From Lyophyllum atratum (lineage: Eukaryota; Basidiomycota; Agaricomycetes; Agaricales; Lyophyllaceae), in assembly GCA_014905825.1 (NCBI GenBank), contig JACGCN010000099.1, forward strand, positions 1-60,069: DNA of 60,069 nt. Direction: 5' to 3'. Shown in pieces: positions 10,865-23,729 of the stretch. Position 1 is the first letter of the stretch; each line of letters starts with the position of its first letter. The translations under genes and the position numbers were made by a program. Below the pieces are notes generated by a model. The model was not told the DNA's origin, did no database searches, and was given only the letters and a program-made list of their open reading frames with translations.

Positions 10865-12600
10865 ATGACTACTTGGAACCTTCGGCGCACTGTCCCTCCC
10901 CGCATTTATGAGCGTCCTCTCGATGTGACTGAACTTGGTTTCTACTGGGATAGCAAATTCAATGGAACCGCGGATACCCTCCAGCACGCGGTCGTCGAGA
11001 TCCTTGACCCCTTGAACCAAAACATTTTTGGCATAGAAAATGTAACTAGGGCTTGGCAAGCGTTAAAGCAGCAATTTCCTCTACTTGGGTCATGTTTAGA
11101 AGAACAGGGAGATGGAGACCAAGCTGTCTTCGTTGTTGCGGAGGACCGGCTGGAAAGTTGCGGCCCGGGGGAGATATCTTTCCAAAGCGTCCAATCTCTA
11201 GGGGCAGCTCAGGAATTTGCGGACGGCGTGGTCAATGGTGAAAGGTTACTCTCCGATAACCTGCTGGCTCGGATCGTGATTCTACACCGGACCGACCAGA
11301 TAAGCCACGTCCATGTTGTCATTCACGTTGCACACTGCATAACTGATGGCATGGCGAATGCTACTCTGCTGCGGTCATTTTTGGACATCATCTCGTCCCC
11401 GCATAATGGTACCCGGTGGGATATCGAGCAAAGGCTTGCATTGGCACTGCCGTCGACCGAGATGGTGCCAGATGTAAAGCTTAATAGAGCAAGGTACAGG
11501 TGGCACCGAGCAATCGGCCAGACTCTTTCTGCTGTTCGTCTTTCTAAAATAACGGTACGTCCCACGAACAACTAATGATCAAAATATTGAAAGATATTGG
11601 CTTCAGGGTGGCCACACACTTCCCAGAAAATTTACTCACCTGACACCTTATACGCCCGCTCGTTCAGGCCACATCACATATTCCTTTTCCCCCGAAAAAT
11701 CGGCGCGCATAATTCAAAACTGCCGTGCCAATGGACTAACATTTGGAAATACATTCCCTGTGCTCGGTCAAGTCGCACTAACGCGTGTGCTTTGTCGAAG
11801 ATATATCCGTGGTGATATGGATTCAGAAGAATGGGAGTACAGAAAGAGGCAACCGATGGTGACTGGTGGGCCTCTCAGCTTGCGCCCTTACCTGGATCGC
11901 GAGTGGTTTCAAAACGGCGGTTCCAGCAACATTTGTCTTGCAATCGGATTCTTTTTTCTCGGGCTACCCTTCATGCCATTGGGATCCTCTACAAAAATAG
12001 CACCAGGCGGTACCCTTCCTGACGTTCAAGATTTGCTTTCCCCCTCGAGGTTTCTATTACGCAGTCAATCGCTCAGGAAACAATCGCTCAACCTTACAAA
12101 ACACCCTCTCTTCCTCCATGTCTCCGGAGCACGTTCTCAGGCCAGTGTCAAAAGACTTCAAGACGTCGCAAGGAATTGGCAGGAGAAGCAAGGAGAAGAT
12201 GCTGTTCATATCCCAGTCATGGACCAAAGCCCTGTCTTTTCCCATAGCGGTTCAAGCTTGGGAAATGTCAGTTGATTCCCTATGACCGATATATTTATAA
12301 CTGACGTGCTTCTAGATTGATAGCCTCGTGCCTCGTCATTACCCGCTGGAGCCTCGGGGTTCATCGAAGCCAAGTTTGTTTCTGCACACATCCGGCACGC
12401 AGTTACACTGTCGTCCCGCTGAATTATACCTGGGCGCGGCCACCACACGTCAACGACTACACCTCAACATATTTTGGGATATGAATGTCTATGATGAAGA
12501 TACCATCAAGGATTGGCTAGACGAAGTGCGGGGTGCGACGGAGGTTTATCTGGGCGGGAAGGAGATCATGATGACCAAGAAGCCTCTCACACGTCTATGA
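10865..12600 (+). CDS. HxxxD-type acyltransferase / condensation-domain-like protein
   Basis: A member of the CoA-dependent acyltransferase superfamily, which includes alcohol acetyltransferases, PapA-type proteins and NRPS condensation domains. The key motif VAHCITDGMAN gives HxxxDG near residue 160, with the histidine as the general base. The N-terminal part (LDVTELGFYWDSKFNGTADT; VTRAWQALKQQFPLLGSCLE) is the donor half. After an intron near 11555-11605 the protein continues with GHITYSFSPEKSARII and QNCRANGLTFGNTFPVLGQV. A further intron near 12266-12314 leads to the C-terminal exon with IFWDMNVYDEDTIKDWLDEV. Length is about 540 residues, normal for a stand-alone enzyme. No transmembrane segment or carrier domain is evident. 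It has no biosynthetic neighbours, so the substrate cannot be inferred. Function beyond the superfamily is inference. Confidence 0.8.
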
Positions 12601-12655
12601 AGTACACGCGTACGGTAACAGAATGAAAACTGTCCAACTGTCCAAGTGTAACTCG

Positions 12656-15600
12656 TTACTTAGAGCTACTCCAACTTCCACCGCAGATGCACCGAGTTGT
12701 CCACATCTTTTCCCAAGCGCGCCATTGCGGTGAAAGCTTCCCCCCACCGACTGAATCGTCGGCTACGCCTGTTTCTCCTCCGCATCGTAGACATGCAACG
12801 CTCCTATGCACTCCAGCGAGGATGCCTTTGGTAACTACGTCCCTTTCCGCGTCTTTCTTCGGCGCAGCAGACACACGGGCCACACCGTCTACAAGATCGT
12901 GCGGCTTGATGAAAAGGATGGGCTTGTTGAGAACGGAGGATCGTGTGATTTCCTGAATGATCTTGGAAAGGTGAGGATACATGGCGGGAGTGGGTTGACA
13001 TGATACCAATGCTTTTCTACAGCTATCTCCTGAAATGACGGATTAATAAGTCTTAACAGACGAGGAAGGCAGACTGACTGTCCAGCATCTGTATTTCTTC
13101 CAGCGCGGGGATTAGAGTCATGCTTAATGCTGCGAAGTCGATGCCAGAAGTATCAACTAGATCGATGAGAACGTCTCGTGCAATCTGAGCGTTCTCTCCG
13201 CAAGCAGACAGAGCACCAACGTAATCGCGATATTTTTGCACATGAGATATTGCTGTCGCGAAGTTACTGAGAGCAAAAGGATGGCCCAGGTGTAAAAGGA
13301 TAGGGGTATCCAACGGCGGGATTAATTTCGCTGAGGAAACTTCAGCATAGGAAATGATCGATAGGCAAGTTATACATACATGACCCTAACGCCAGAGCGT
13401 TTTCATCAGGTTCCTGCTTAACTTCTTCGAAGGTCAAATCGCATGACATGACACACTGCTTCATCACTCGTTCCGTTAGGGAGACAACCCAACTGGCCAA
13501 CCCAATAAGTTGCCACACAGCATCTATAACGCGTTTAGCCTTCTCGTTATTATGAGAAAGAGGGCTCGAGTACCTAGATCATACCCTTCACCATCTTGAC
13601 AATCCTCGAAAGCTCTATTGAACGCAGCGAGGGAACAAATATCGTGTGCGGTCCTCCATCGGGCTATTAGAATATCCTTTTCTCCGTCTTTGGCGCGGAT
13701 CGACCTTTCTCTGTAGACGGCTATCACCTCCCCAAGGAGCTCCAGTGTTCGGGAGTGCGAGAAGCCACTAAGGTGACCATCTATAATGTTATTGGCATGG
13801 TATAATGTGTCTAACACATCAGCAGCGGGCGTCGACGAGAGGGCAAGTACGTGGGTGATGTCTGCAGCAGGCCTGCCGGAGATGACAGCAGATGCGAGTG
13901 GCGCGGCGAGGGGAGGTATTGTTTTCCCTTCAATAAGACGAGGGTGAGCATGATGTCAAATCTATTGTAACCATTGCATACCTGCAACGTCTTTGTTGTT
14001 CTTTATCCTGGGCAGTAAATGAATTGAGGTACGCGCAGGCCACAGTGACGATGATATTGTACAAAGCAAGGCGCCATTGGGCGACAGAACAGCATGGAGT
14101 GGTGCTGAGTCCAAGTCAATATAATACGTCACGAGGTCAAGATGTTCTTACGATCTTCTCCCATTCTAAAGACCTCTGAAAGTATTGGCGATGCTTCATA
14201 ATCTTCGTTGTCGGTCAAGTCTGATCTGCTGAAGTCTGAGCGCGGAGAATAAGCCAACGAGAAGAGGGTCTTACAGATTCAGTACTGTGATATTTCCAAT
14301 CGAAGCTTTTTTCAATTTCGAGGCGGCCATTGGCAAGGACCCAGAGGTATCTACGATGCCAGCATACACGAGGTGTTGGCCCGAGTCTGACCGTAAGGTG
14401 GACGAGGAAATAAATGCCAGGACACTCGGAGAAAAGGAGCGAGCAGATGTTTTGTGCAATTTCTGTAAACATGAGATAAAGGCAAAAAAGGAGGCTATGG
14501 AATGGCATACCCAAGAAGGCTTAGATATATTCGGAACAGAAGGTGGTTGTCGCCCTATGGAGTGCACAATGAGTTCCGACTTCGGTGGGGAGGTGTCTGA
14601 AGCCGGAATTAGGTCTCGAATCGCGCCACGAATAATGAATGTTAGAATATCTCACAATTTTCGAATTCGAGGTATGAAGAGGCCAGGTAGAACTGCCCCC
14701 TCCCATTTTGACTCATACGAGATAAGGATGGGGACTTTTGGACGTCGAGTGAAGGTGGTATACTAATAAAGTTAAGACCAACAAGAGTACCGGGGCAGTT
14801 CAGTAGTGGAGGTAACGGCTCCACAACCAAGCCTATATAAGCCTTATTAGAAAAAACTCGATGCTGATGAAAAGAACTTGGCCAAAGCCTGGAAATATAC
14901 CTATCTGTGAGCCATTATGTCGAAGTTGAACTTCGCAAAGATTGATGGTAGTTTCTTCGCCCCAGTTCTCCCATTCCATCGACTGCAGCTCCGGAGGTAG
15001 AGATAGATTCTTCTGATCTGGAAGGTTTGAATTCATCGCATCGAAATGCAAGTTATTCTTCAGCGGTGGAGGGGTATAATAGGACCTGGTCGCTATCAAG
15101 ATTGATGTTTCTTAATGAGATAATTTAGCGAGTGCAGAGCAGAGGAAATGGAAGGTTTTGCACCGTTGTAGCCTAGGCCTATAGCAGCTCTGAAACACTG
15201 TCTGATCCCGCAAGTGTCTCCAACAGGTTGGGGCTGGCCTTCGACCGCTAATCCGGGTTGTGTAATCGAACAACTGAGAAACTTGAGGGAGGACATATAA
15301 TGTCGAAAATACCAGAGATGAACATGGTGATCCTGCGTCACAAGGAGCAGCGATAGGCTCGACACGGGGGTGCGTGGCCCGCGAGGGGGCAAACGCGTCG
15401 ATGACCCTGGGGTGTTACTGGTGACCCACTAGTACGGAATGAGAGCACGTCCAGAGGAGTCCTAGGCTTACTCACTTCTCGAGGCGTTCCGAGCCAACTT
15501 GCAGCAACTACCCCGCCTCCTTGCGCGAAGTGCCACCATTCTTTGATGTCCCAGCTATCAACCTGCGAGCCTCGTTTCCATAGGCAACCTGTTCCCTCGA

Positions 15601-15968
15601 CGTTGCGTCCCGGGAAGTATGCGAAGAGCCAATCATCGCCAGGCGCCACGGAGATTACACTGGGTGGTCCGTAGGATGCCGGCGAGGAGACGACAGGTGT
15701 TGGAGACGGAATAACGAACTGCTTCGAAGATGAGAAGTGACGCGCGGTGACCAAGGGCTGCGCAGGATGCGCGCTGAATATGACGGAGGAATGCGACCAC
15801 TCTACGGGTCTATGACCCAAATGTAAGGTTATGTAGAGAGGATTGGCATGGCAGTACATACCTCAGTGAGCGCTCAGCAAGAGGTTGGAAGTCCCACCAG
15901 CCAGTCTGCCAGTCTTGTCTCTCCCTGGCCTTGCCTTTCTGCGGGGACATGGGTATAGATTGAAACAT
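12656..15968 (-). CDS. MED16: Mediator complex subunit 16 (Sin4)
   Basis: A tail-module subunit of the RNA polymerase II Mediator. Start at 15968 (MFQSIPMSPQKGKARERQDW) leads into a WD-repeat-like N-terminal half with LAERSLR, then VEWSHSSVIFSAHPAQPLVT, VISVAPGDDWLFAYFPGRNV and SQVDSWDIKEWWHFAQGGGV. The middle is helical (HANNIIDGHLSGFSHSRTLE; ICSLAAFNRAFEDCQ). The C-terminus has CLRCGG and, about 30 residues on, CICGGSW, a Cys-pair arrangement characteristic of Med16 and suggestive of metal binding. About ten short introns interrupt it. The assignment rests on the N-terminal Trp-rich block and the C-terminal CxxC/CxC motif; the middle is poorly conserved. Its start codon is only 34 nt from that of PAC3 on the other strand. 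Confidence 0.8.
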
Positions 15969-16002
15969 GTTGTGGGGAGTGGCTGTGCAACTGGACTCAA
16001 CC

Positions 16003-16528
16003 ATGTCCACCCGGCAACTTTCACGAGACCTGGACGGACATCCCACCCGAATCCTCGTCCAGACCTTTGCAGACCGTGTCTTCGTCCTCGTCACCCAGCT
16101 CGGCAAAGTCGGCGCTCTGGTGCTCTTCTCTCCCCATTCACCCTTCGGCATCCCCTAACACATATCTTAAGATCCAAGTCTCCATACCCGACACCACTCC
16201 GCTGCTCCCTGCGCCCCATCCAGATCCTCAACATCCAAATCAACAGGCACTGCCTCCCCCGCCGCCGGCAGTCCAATTGACCCCTTTGCTTGGCAGTGCT
16301 CCATCGGAACATGTCCACACTCTGCATTCTCTCTATGCAGCCCAGATTGCCACCATCGTCTGGACAGAAGGTGCCTTGGGCTCACTAGGAAACTTCAGGA
16401 AGAGCGTCATCGTTGGTCTCGCTTTGCGAAAGTCCGATGGAGCTGATAATGAAGGGGTGACCGAAAAGGAGAAAGATGTATTCCAAGGCGTCATGTCTGC
16501 GCTTCATGAGCTGCTCGCACGCGAATGA
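16003..16528 (+). CDS. Proteasome assembly chaperone 3 (PSMG3/PAC3 family)
   Basis: A small chaperone that helps build the 20S proteasome alpha ring. Start at 16003 gives MSTRQLSRDLDGHPTRILVQ, followed by FADRVFVLVTQLGKVGALIQ, which closely follows the PSMG3 pattern (Q-S/T-FxDRIFVxVTQxGKxGxL). One intron, about 16096-16170, is needed: without it the frame stops after the GALVLF read-through. The second exon has LLGSAPSEHVHTLHSLYAAQ and SVIVGLALRKSD, ending with VMSALHELLARE. Length of about 150 residues fits the family. A Pro-rich insert (QALPPPPPAVQL) is a local peculiarity. It shares an extremely short promoter with MED16. Confidence 0.8.
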
Positions 16529-16669
16529 GGTCTCGGTCGTTCTCTGCTGTCTTCGAACCATTCGAACTAAAGGTCTTACACAGAGTGACATCTTATAAGA
16601 GGAACTTAGGGTAAAGCACTATGAAAATCCTTGATTGGATTATTTATAATGTAAATCACAAAGGAAAGG

Positions 16670-16928
16670 TCATGCAACGTTATCCAGGGCGCGTAAATGT
16701 TCAGTTCTGTCTTGTTGGTATTTCGCCCACTTCCACCGTAGTAGGGCTGATAGGCGTACGTCGGGTTCAAGGGCAGACCGTGGATGTGTCTCGTGGAGGT
16801 AGTAGGCAAATAATCCTGTAAAAACACCAAGAATTGGATCGAGACCACTGAGGTAGAGATCGAATTCGCACATCATTACGCATCAGGAAGCAATAAACGC
16901 ACCGTGACAACAGCACTGGGGGTGCCAT
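16670..16928 (-). CDS. NCE101: Non-classical export protein 1-like small membrane protein (Nce101 family)
   Basis: A 68-residue protein encoded by two exons and easy to miss. Exon 1 starts at 16928 (MAPPVLLSR) and is joined over an intron of about 55 nt (minus-strand GTGCGT...CTCAG) to GLDPILGVFTGLFAYYLHET, then HPRSALEPDVRLSALLRWKW and a charged tail ending at 16670. The pattern of a short hydrophobic segment beginning with (S/G)xxDPxLxxxxG and followed by a basic amphipathic tail is that of fungal Nce101 proteins. These are implicated in unconventional secretion, with an unclear role. A longer in-frame start exists at 17003, but the shorter one fits the family. Confidence 0.72.
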
Positions 16929-17179
16929 TGTGTCGAGTAATAGAGTGTCCTGCCTGTGCTGCTTTGTATAACGGCGGTGAGCACCGTCTAGAGAATAGTT
17001 CAAGGAATATGTATACCTGGCAATGAGGGTTTACGGAACGCTACGGGAGCGGTACACCGGAGCGGAACCCAACGGTGATCAACAGGGTTCAGAAAATTTG
17101 TTTAAGTTCTCCCAGTGGCCCGCTGTCTTTGACAACCCCAATCCCCCAATCCACTACGAAATCTCTCCACCATCCTGGC

Positions 17180-20100
17180 ATGTCAGCAGCTCTTGACCGT
17201 CAAATTCGGCCCATCTACGGTTCGGTCATCGCGTCTGATTTCCAAACACGCATATATACTCATTGCTAATTACAGATGCTCTCGATACGGGGTCGAACAA
17301 GTCGGCCATAGTTGCATGCAATAAGCTACTCAAGAAACATCCTAAAAACGAACTGATCAAAGTCTGGTCCATCTGCACGTCTTGACGCGTATCAAGCTCA
17401 CCTGAACACGATACAGGCTCTTAAAGCGCTTGCGCTTGTTCGCTCTCAGAAAGTGGAGGAGTCGTTGATTCTGTGCGACGAAGTATTGGATATGAAGCCC
17501 ACGAATGATGCTGTCCTGTCGGCTATGATGCATGTCTTGAGGGGATTGGGTCGCCGTACGTTCGATTTCGTGAACATTGGTCGCTATGATGGTTCCTGAA
17601 CATTAATTCAGACAAGGATATGGTCATGATGTTCGGGGAGGCCTATAAGCAACAGCCAACCAACGAGGAGCTTGGTGCACAGACCTTTTTCGCGAATGTC
17701 CGCGCCGGCCATTGGAAATCGGCTCAACAGGTGAGATCCTCAACTCTACATCAGGACATAATTTAGGGCTGTCCGTACTAGGATCGTTTCTGACGTCTTT
17801 CCCCCCGAACAACAGATTGCTACGAAGATGCACAAGCAATTTCAAGAAGATCGATACTTATATTGGAGCGTGATCAGTGCTGTGCTTCAGGTATGCCATA
17901 ACAAGAATATTATGACGAGTAATCCTGAAACTTCATTTCAAGGCAAACGACGCGTCAACGCCCCCAAGCATGCGGACGCTGTTGTACAAGCTTGCTCACA
18001 GGCTGATAACTTCGTCGCCGACGCCGTCTTATCAGAATACCGACCGCTTCCATCTCCACCTCTCGATCCTGCGAGAATTAGAACTGTATGACGACGCCCA
18101 CAAATTGCTCGACAGCGATATTGGAAGGGCAATCTGTTCCACTAGTCTGTCGTGTAACGAAATCAGACGAGATATTTGGCGTTTGCGGGGAATGATCAGG
18201 GAGGAAGGCAAGCTTGCCGAGGCACGGATTATAGACATGAAGTGAGTGGATTTTCGAATTAGCGAGTGGTATCAGGCACTGAGTTGTGGATATAGAGATA
18301 GAAATTGGCTTGAATTCCTCTCTGTCCTTGACGCCACCTTTTCTTGCGTTGTCCCTCAACAAAACGATGGCCCTTCTTCGACCTCCGAGACATCGATATC
18401 GGAATGCAAAGAGCAACTCGCAAGAACGCAGGAACTATTCACACGAATAGCACAAGAAGATGGTCCTAGAGATCGATCTGCAGCTCTCGCTCTTCTAGAA
18501 TTGGAAAAGCGTGCGCGGACGCATGGATTCTCAAATGGTTCGTTCTCACTTAACTATATATATATATGACTCACTGGGTTCTCAGATTCTGAACGCCTAG
18601 TCACTTTAATGCAAGAATACTTTAGTCAAGTTGGAGACAAAGCTTGTTGTTTTGAGGACATGAAGCCCTATCTTGCGTTAGAAGGAGAGGAATTGGCCAA
18701 ATGGACGTTGTATCTGGAAGCTGTAGCTTCATCTTTCGTAAGCTCTTTCAATCAATATGATGCTCTTCCGTCTTGAGGAATCGTCGCTAGACCACCGCCA
18801 ATGAATTACGCCGATTAATCAATTCGCACAAATTATTGCGCCACAACCTTACTCAATCAGATTTGACTGTCGAAGCGGAAACCGCCCGCGTAACTCTCTA
18901 CATCGAACAATACCTCGAGGGTCTAAGCCTCGGAGCGGATCTGCCGCCTACGGAACTTCAGCATGCCGACGACCTCGCTCTGTTGGCAGGAAATGTTTTC
19001 GTAAACATCTGGAGATTGACGTCAGACGAGAAATACCTTTTGAACGCCGTGACTCTCCTCGAGTTCGCGTTGACAAAAAGCAGACAGTCATTCCAGGCAA
19101 GACTGATCCTTATTCGGCTATATCGCCTGCTCGGTATGGTAACAACACCGCTCCTTCTTCCATTCACTAATATTTGCCGCCTCTTAGGTGCTCCATCGCT
19201 TGCCTTGGAACATTACCGCATCATGGGAATTAAACAGGTCCAACATGATACCCTCTCGCATTTCATTCTTTCAAGGGCTTCTACATTTTCCCTGGCTTCC
19301 ACTGGAGACCTCACATTGGCTACTGAGTGCCTCGAATCAACCCAGATATATATTAGCAACTCGCAAGAGGTAATATCACTCTTCCAAGCCCATGAGATTC
19401 CAAGCCTAAAAATCCCTTCAGACTAGCGATTTTGTCGTGAGGGCCTTCACAGCAGAGAAATATTCACAGGTAATAGCTCAGATATCGCAGTCCTCCTTCT
19501 TGACTTTACCTTTGTTAGATCCCAGAGTTCATTGTGTTCGAAGAGCGGCTTGATAACTCTTTACAAAGAGATATCGTGAAAATGGAGCATCTTCGAATGC
19601 GCATAACTCACGAACCCATTACCTCCGACATAATCGATATGGAGCTTATCGAACTGAAATTCATTTTCGACCGTAGTACGTCAACGACATCTTCTACCCA
19701 TATGTCGTACTCACCGCTGCGTGGCAGCACATCACGATAATCGGGACTTCGATATCATTGCGAACTACCAGCCTCGGTCTTCGGAGAGCATCCATTTACA
19801 GACCCTCTTGTTCGGCAGGAATGAGTCGGTGAGTTCTGCACCATCTCAGGTTGACCCTGCTGCCGCTGACATGGTTTTTCAATAACCACCAGCATGGCTG
19901 GCTATGGACCTTCCTGAAGTTGTATATCCGAGCGTACCAACAAGGAAGTGACCTTGATGATACAGTTGAAGAAAAACTTCTGATCGGAGATCGTCCGAAA
20001 CAAACCTTCCATGCTGACCAACGACCTCCGCTAAGGCAGCGTCTACTTGAAAAGTCAGAGCAGGAACTTTCTGAGGTATTGGAGCAGATATGTCTCTTCA

Positions 20101-21003
20101 ATGCAATCCTGATGGTCGCTATTCACAGCTGACTCAAGATGAAATATCATTCGTCGAATTTGGAAGGGCCCTGGCTGACTGGCTGGAGCCCTATCATGAC
20201 TATACCCGTCCTCCTCCATCTGTGGTTTTGGCCGAAGCCGCGAAGCAAACAGAGATCAAGACCGGACACCCTCTAAAAGGTGTGGATCTCCAGGCACTGA
20301 ATGGTTCTACTACTCCCAGGAAAGACGAAGAACCGCCCGCAGTCACCGAGCCTCCTGACGTGGTCACTACATTCTTTGATTGTGCGATCTCTTATTCAGC
20401 CCTTCGAGCCCTGTACTAAGCCCTTTATAGCTTTGAAAAGGCGATTGTTGGAGGTGCAGGGAAACTCATCACCAACCGAGGTTCTTCACGTAGCTACACT
20501 TGCCCAGGAGGTACGAGACGTCTCAGCAAACCAGAACTATACTGATAGACTTCACAAGGCTCTACTACTTTTCACCGTCGAGAGCCTGCGCTTCAAGTCT
20601 GCCTCGGTTGTGAAAGTCAACAAACTTGGCAATGTAAGTTTCCCCACCTGCGATAAGGGACTAGGATTGAAAGTTTCTTTCAAGCTGGTCACAAGTTTCA
20701 AGTGCATTCGTTCGAACGCTGTTTCTGTCTTGCGAGACATCTCTACTGAGTTGCTCAAACTTAGCGAGACCATGGGTACACAGGAAAGCCGTAAGGCTTT
20801 CGTTGAAGCATGCACCATGGTGACAAAGATTGGGGTCAGTTGTGTTGGCTATATCAAGGATGCCAGATACTCAATCGACCATACTGTAGATCGACTCCGA
20901 CTTTACACTTGGGGTTGCCAAAAAAGTCACCGATGCCCAGAAGAAAGTCCTTGAAGGTGTCAGCAAGGGCCTGGTCCGGGTTTGCTCAGCGTATGCCCAT
21001 TAG
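17180..21003 (+). CDS. NAA25: NatB N-terminal acetyltransferase auxiliary subunit (Naa25/Mdm20)
   Basis: The TPR-rich ribosome-anchoring partner of Naa20, for acetylating Met-Asp/Glu/Asn N-termini. Start at 17180 (MSAALDRQIRPIY), then, across a 53-nt intron, DALDTGSNKSAIVACNKLLK and HPKNELIKALKALALVRSQK. The helical repeats continue with VEESLILCDEVLDMKPTNDA, MFGEAYKQQPTNEELGAQTF and FANVRAGHWKSAQQIATKMH. Mid-region exons include GAPSLALEHYRIMGIKQVQH. The 3' exons include EVLHVATLAQEVRDVSANQN and a final KKVTDAQKKVLEGVSKGLVR to the stop at 21003. A 49-nt intron at 20382-20430 resolves an apparent frame break (F-D-S-L-K-R across the junction). At least a dozen introns in total. Family length is normal (about 950 residues). 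Confidence 0.87.
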
Positions 21004-21267
21004 AGCTTCCCTTCGGAGTCTCCCTCTATCATCTCTATAATATATATCTATAGACTTTTAGCATCTCGATAATACCACCAACCTCTTCTCACTCTGAGCC
21101 AATCAACCATTGTGCATTAAAGTCAAGTCACAGTCAGAACCAACGTGGAGGCGTCTTGAGGGTCATCGATCAAGGAGCACATGTCTAGAATCATTTTTAT
21201 TCTGAGCAAAAGAACTGATATACAAGCAAACAATGTCGAATGAAAGCGTAAAGAGACTCAAAACATG

Positions 21268-22364
21268 TTAGGCAGAGAGGTTAAAATGTGAATCGTCGAT
21301 GGTGCTGTACACAAGACCCTCATCCATGAGTTTATCCAGCGCGTCGCTAAATGGACCTTCAGCGTTATACAAAGAAATTTCACAATCGCCAGTTCTGACC
21401 TGATCTTCTCGGCATCGCCAGCAGAGCCCGTCGCACGAGCGATGCTAGACACATGCACGCCTTCTTCACTTCGAGGTTGTGTGCTGATGAACCTGACGAT
21501 TTTCTGTTGCAGTGCTGGCAAATGAGAGTATTGGTCAGGGGCATTGGAGGCAGTTTGGTGGCTTGTGTAGGCTGAAACAGCAACTCCAGGTGCCGATGCA
21601 CCAGAAGACTGGGACAAAATCAATAGAGGGAAAGCATTAGGTTAAGTGGGGCTCACCGCTCCTCGGTCAACCATGAGCGTGACGGCTATTGCTTCTAGGA
21701 TGTGGAAGTAGACCTCATGAGGGTCGGTCGCCACTCTGATATGGGTGGCGTTGATGTATCGTTTACTGCCAAATGTCTTGAGCGTCCCAGTGACACGGAC
21801 AAACATTGTTTCTCTATATCTTGTCAGCAACAGGGACGTGAATGTATGGACATCTTACTCAATCCCGCCCCATTTTCCCGAATCCTCTTCGCTCGTAGAA
21901 TCGACCCAATGACGTGCTTCTATTCTGCCCGTTCCATCATCCATCCAATAGACGCAATTAGTCGTTTGCGATTGAATTGTGACAACCTGCCCCACTAAGG
22001 TGACCTGCGAAGTATGTTTGCTAGAGGAAAATGGAAAATGTGGCGAGAAGTGTACCTGGCCAATCTCCGAGTCATCAATGGTCCATTCTGCATCAGCATG
22101 CGCCTGTGTTGCCTTGAGCACTTGTGCCACTGTCAACGGCCGCAAAGAATGTGAGGCCTCTTTGTTCTATAGAGAAGCATGGTATCAATATCAGTCCAGG
22201 TTCACTGAAAATAGAACCTCACGCGTCCTCCGCCAGGACTTCCAGCTGCACTATAAGGGGAGCCACCTTGCAGAAATCCTCCACCCCCACCATAATCGTT
22301 GTCTGAAAAAGGAATTCAAGGGAGAGAGCAGCACGCATTCTCGAAAAGACCTACATTGGCTCAT
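21268..22364 (-). CDS. RPA2: Replication protein A 32 kDa subunit (RPA2/Rfa2), canonical copy
   Basis: The middle subunit of the single-strand DNA-binding heterotrimer of replication and repair. Start at 22364: a 10-nt coding exon, then an intron, gives MSQYNDYGGGGGGFLQGGSP, the Gly-rich phosphorylated N-terminus. The OB fold has RPLTVAQVLKATQAHADAEW, VTLVGQVVTIQSQTTNCVYW and MDDGTGRIEARHW, then MFVRVTGTLKTFGSKRYINA. The C-terminal winged helix has LQQKIVRFISTQPRSEEGVH and, after the last intron, SDALDKLMDEGLVYSTIDDS with the end HFNLSA at 21268. All exon joins keep the frame. It lies head to head with a second RPA32-family gene, 232 nt between start codons. Confidence 0.93.
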
Positions 22365-22596
22365 GAGCGCGTCGGACGATGTCAAAGATGGGATTTAGCA
22401 AGGTGCCCCTTGGATGTCACAAGCGCGTGACGGCCGCGATAATGGATGTCACGCGATGTTTGCCGCATCTGGAGGCATCGCCAAAGATTGCCGATCATTG
22501 AGTCCATTTACTGCAAGAGGCTACTAGTATCTAGTCTCTCCTAGACAGACACCATCAGTCGTTCCTCCTTCTTGACTAGTATCGATCGACTTCGAC
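22365..22596. promoter_or_regulatory. Bidirectional promoter of the two RPA32-family genes, with MCB-like ACGCG boxes
   Basis: The 232 nt between the two start codons hold three copies of the MluI-box core ACGCG: CGCGT at 22368-22372 and 22424-22428, and ACGCG at 22451-22455. This core drives G1/S transcription of replication genes, including RPA genes, in yeasts. Its use here is inference from motif and gene identity. Confidence 0.5.
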
Positions 22597-23726
22597 ATGG
22601 GCGACCAGGCCAACCGCGAAGGCGCGAATGCGCATCACCATCGCGATACCTCTTTGCCTAAGGTAGGCTAGACATGTTATGCTTAATCTTGTCGTCGCCC
22701 TCCATTATCCAGCCTGAGATCACCTTTACAGCTTGTCTTATATGACACTGAGAAGGCGATCCGACATGTCACAGTGCGTCAGATGTTAGAGGCAGAGCGC
22801 GTGCACTCCACCGCTCTCTTCAGGATCGAAAAAAGAGAATTTAATAATGTGAGCCAGGTGCACACCTTAATTTGCCGCGAAAAGAGCTTCAACCTGTACC
22901 ATCAGGTCATTCTTGTTGCCAACATCTCCTCGTTTCGAACATGTGATACGTACACAGATTTCGAGCTTGATGATGGAACAGGGAGAATCAGGGCGCAGCA
23001 ATGGAACAGTGGTCTTGACGATGGAGCAGAGCACAATCAACTGGACGTCGACCTCGTCGAGTGAGTGCCTTTGCATGAGTGTCCTTGGTGTGATCCTCCT
23101 CAAACACGAGTCCTTCTATATAGTGCATTCCCTTATGTTCGTGTTGTTGGGGCCCTCGAGCAATACATGGATAAGAAATTGATCAAAGTACTGAGGATGA
23201 CCTTAGCCTTAAGTCCCTATGAGCCATATCATCATATTTTACAGGCGATTTGTGATACCTTGACGTATGAGCGTGGCCCGCCAGTGAGTTATATCGATCA
23301 ACTACACGTTTCGAATAAATGACGCGCCTTTGCTACTAGCCACAGCCCGCCGACCAGAAGAATCGACCAACAGATTCTTTTGAGGGTGATGGCATGTCCG
23401 CAGTTCTTGCTCCTAAGCCAAATAGCACTCCCAAACATGTACCACAAGCCCCCCACTTCACACTCAGGGATGATGGGATCTTCCAAGATGAATCCAAGTT
23501 GTTGACGCCAGTGCTAACAAGCAAGGGCGAGGGAAAGGCGGACGTGCATCTCAGTGAACCAGCCGGAGTTGACGACAACTCTGACCAATTCGAGGGCAAG
23601 TCCAGCGCATCCACCTCTTATTCGAGCCCCTCGCGCCCACGAGACTTCACTCGCCGGGACTTGAGAACTTCTGTAACTCCAAAGAAAAAGGATTCGAGAT
23701 GGTCCGATAGCCGCTCCCGAAGTCCT

Positions 23727-23729
23727 AGT
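23727..23729. repeat. Left target-site copy (AGT, within shared CTAGT)
   Basis: AGT directly before the terminal AGCCTTATTC. The same AGT follows the right end at 28536-28538. CTAGT (23725-23729 and 28534-28538) is common to both sides, so a TAG reading of the 3-bp duplication is also possible. Confidence 0.6.
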
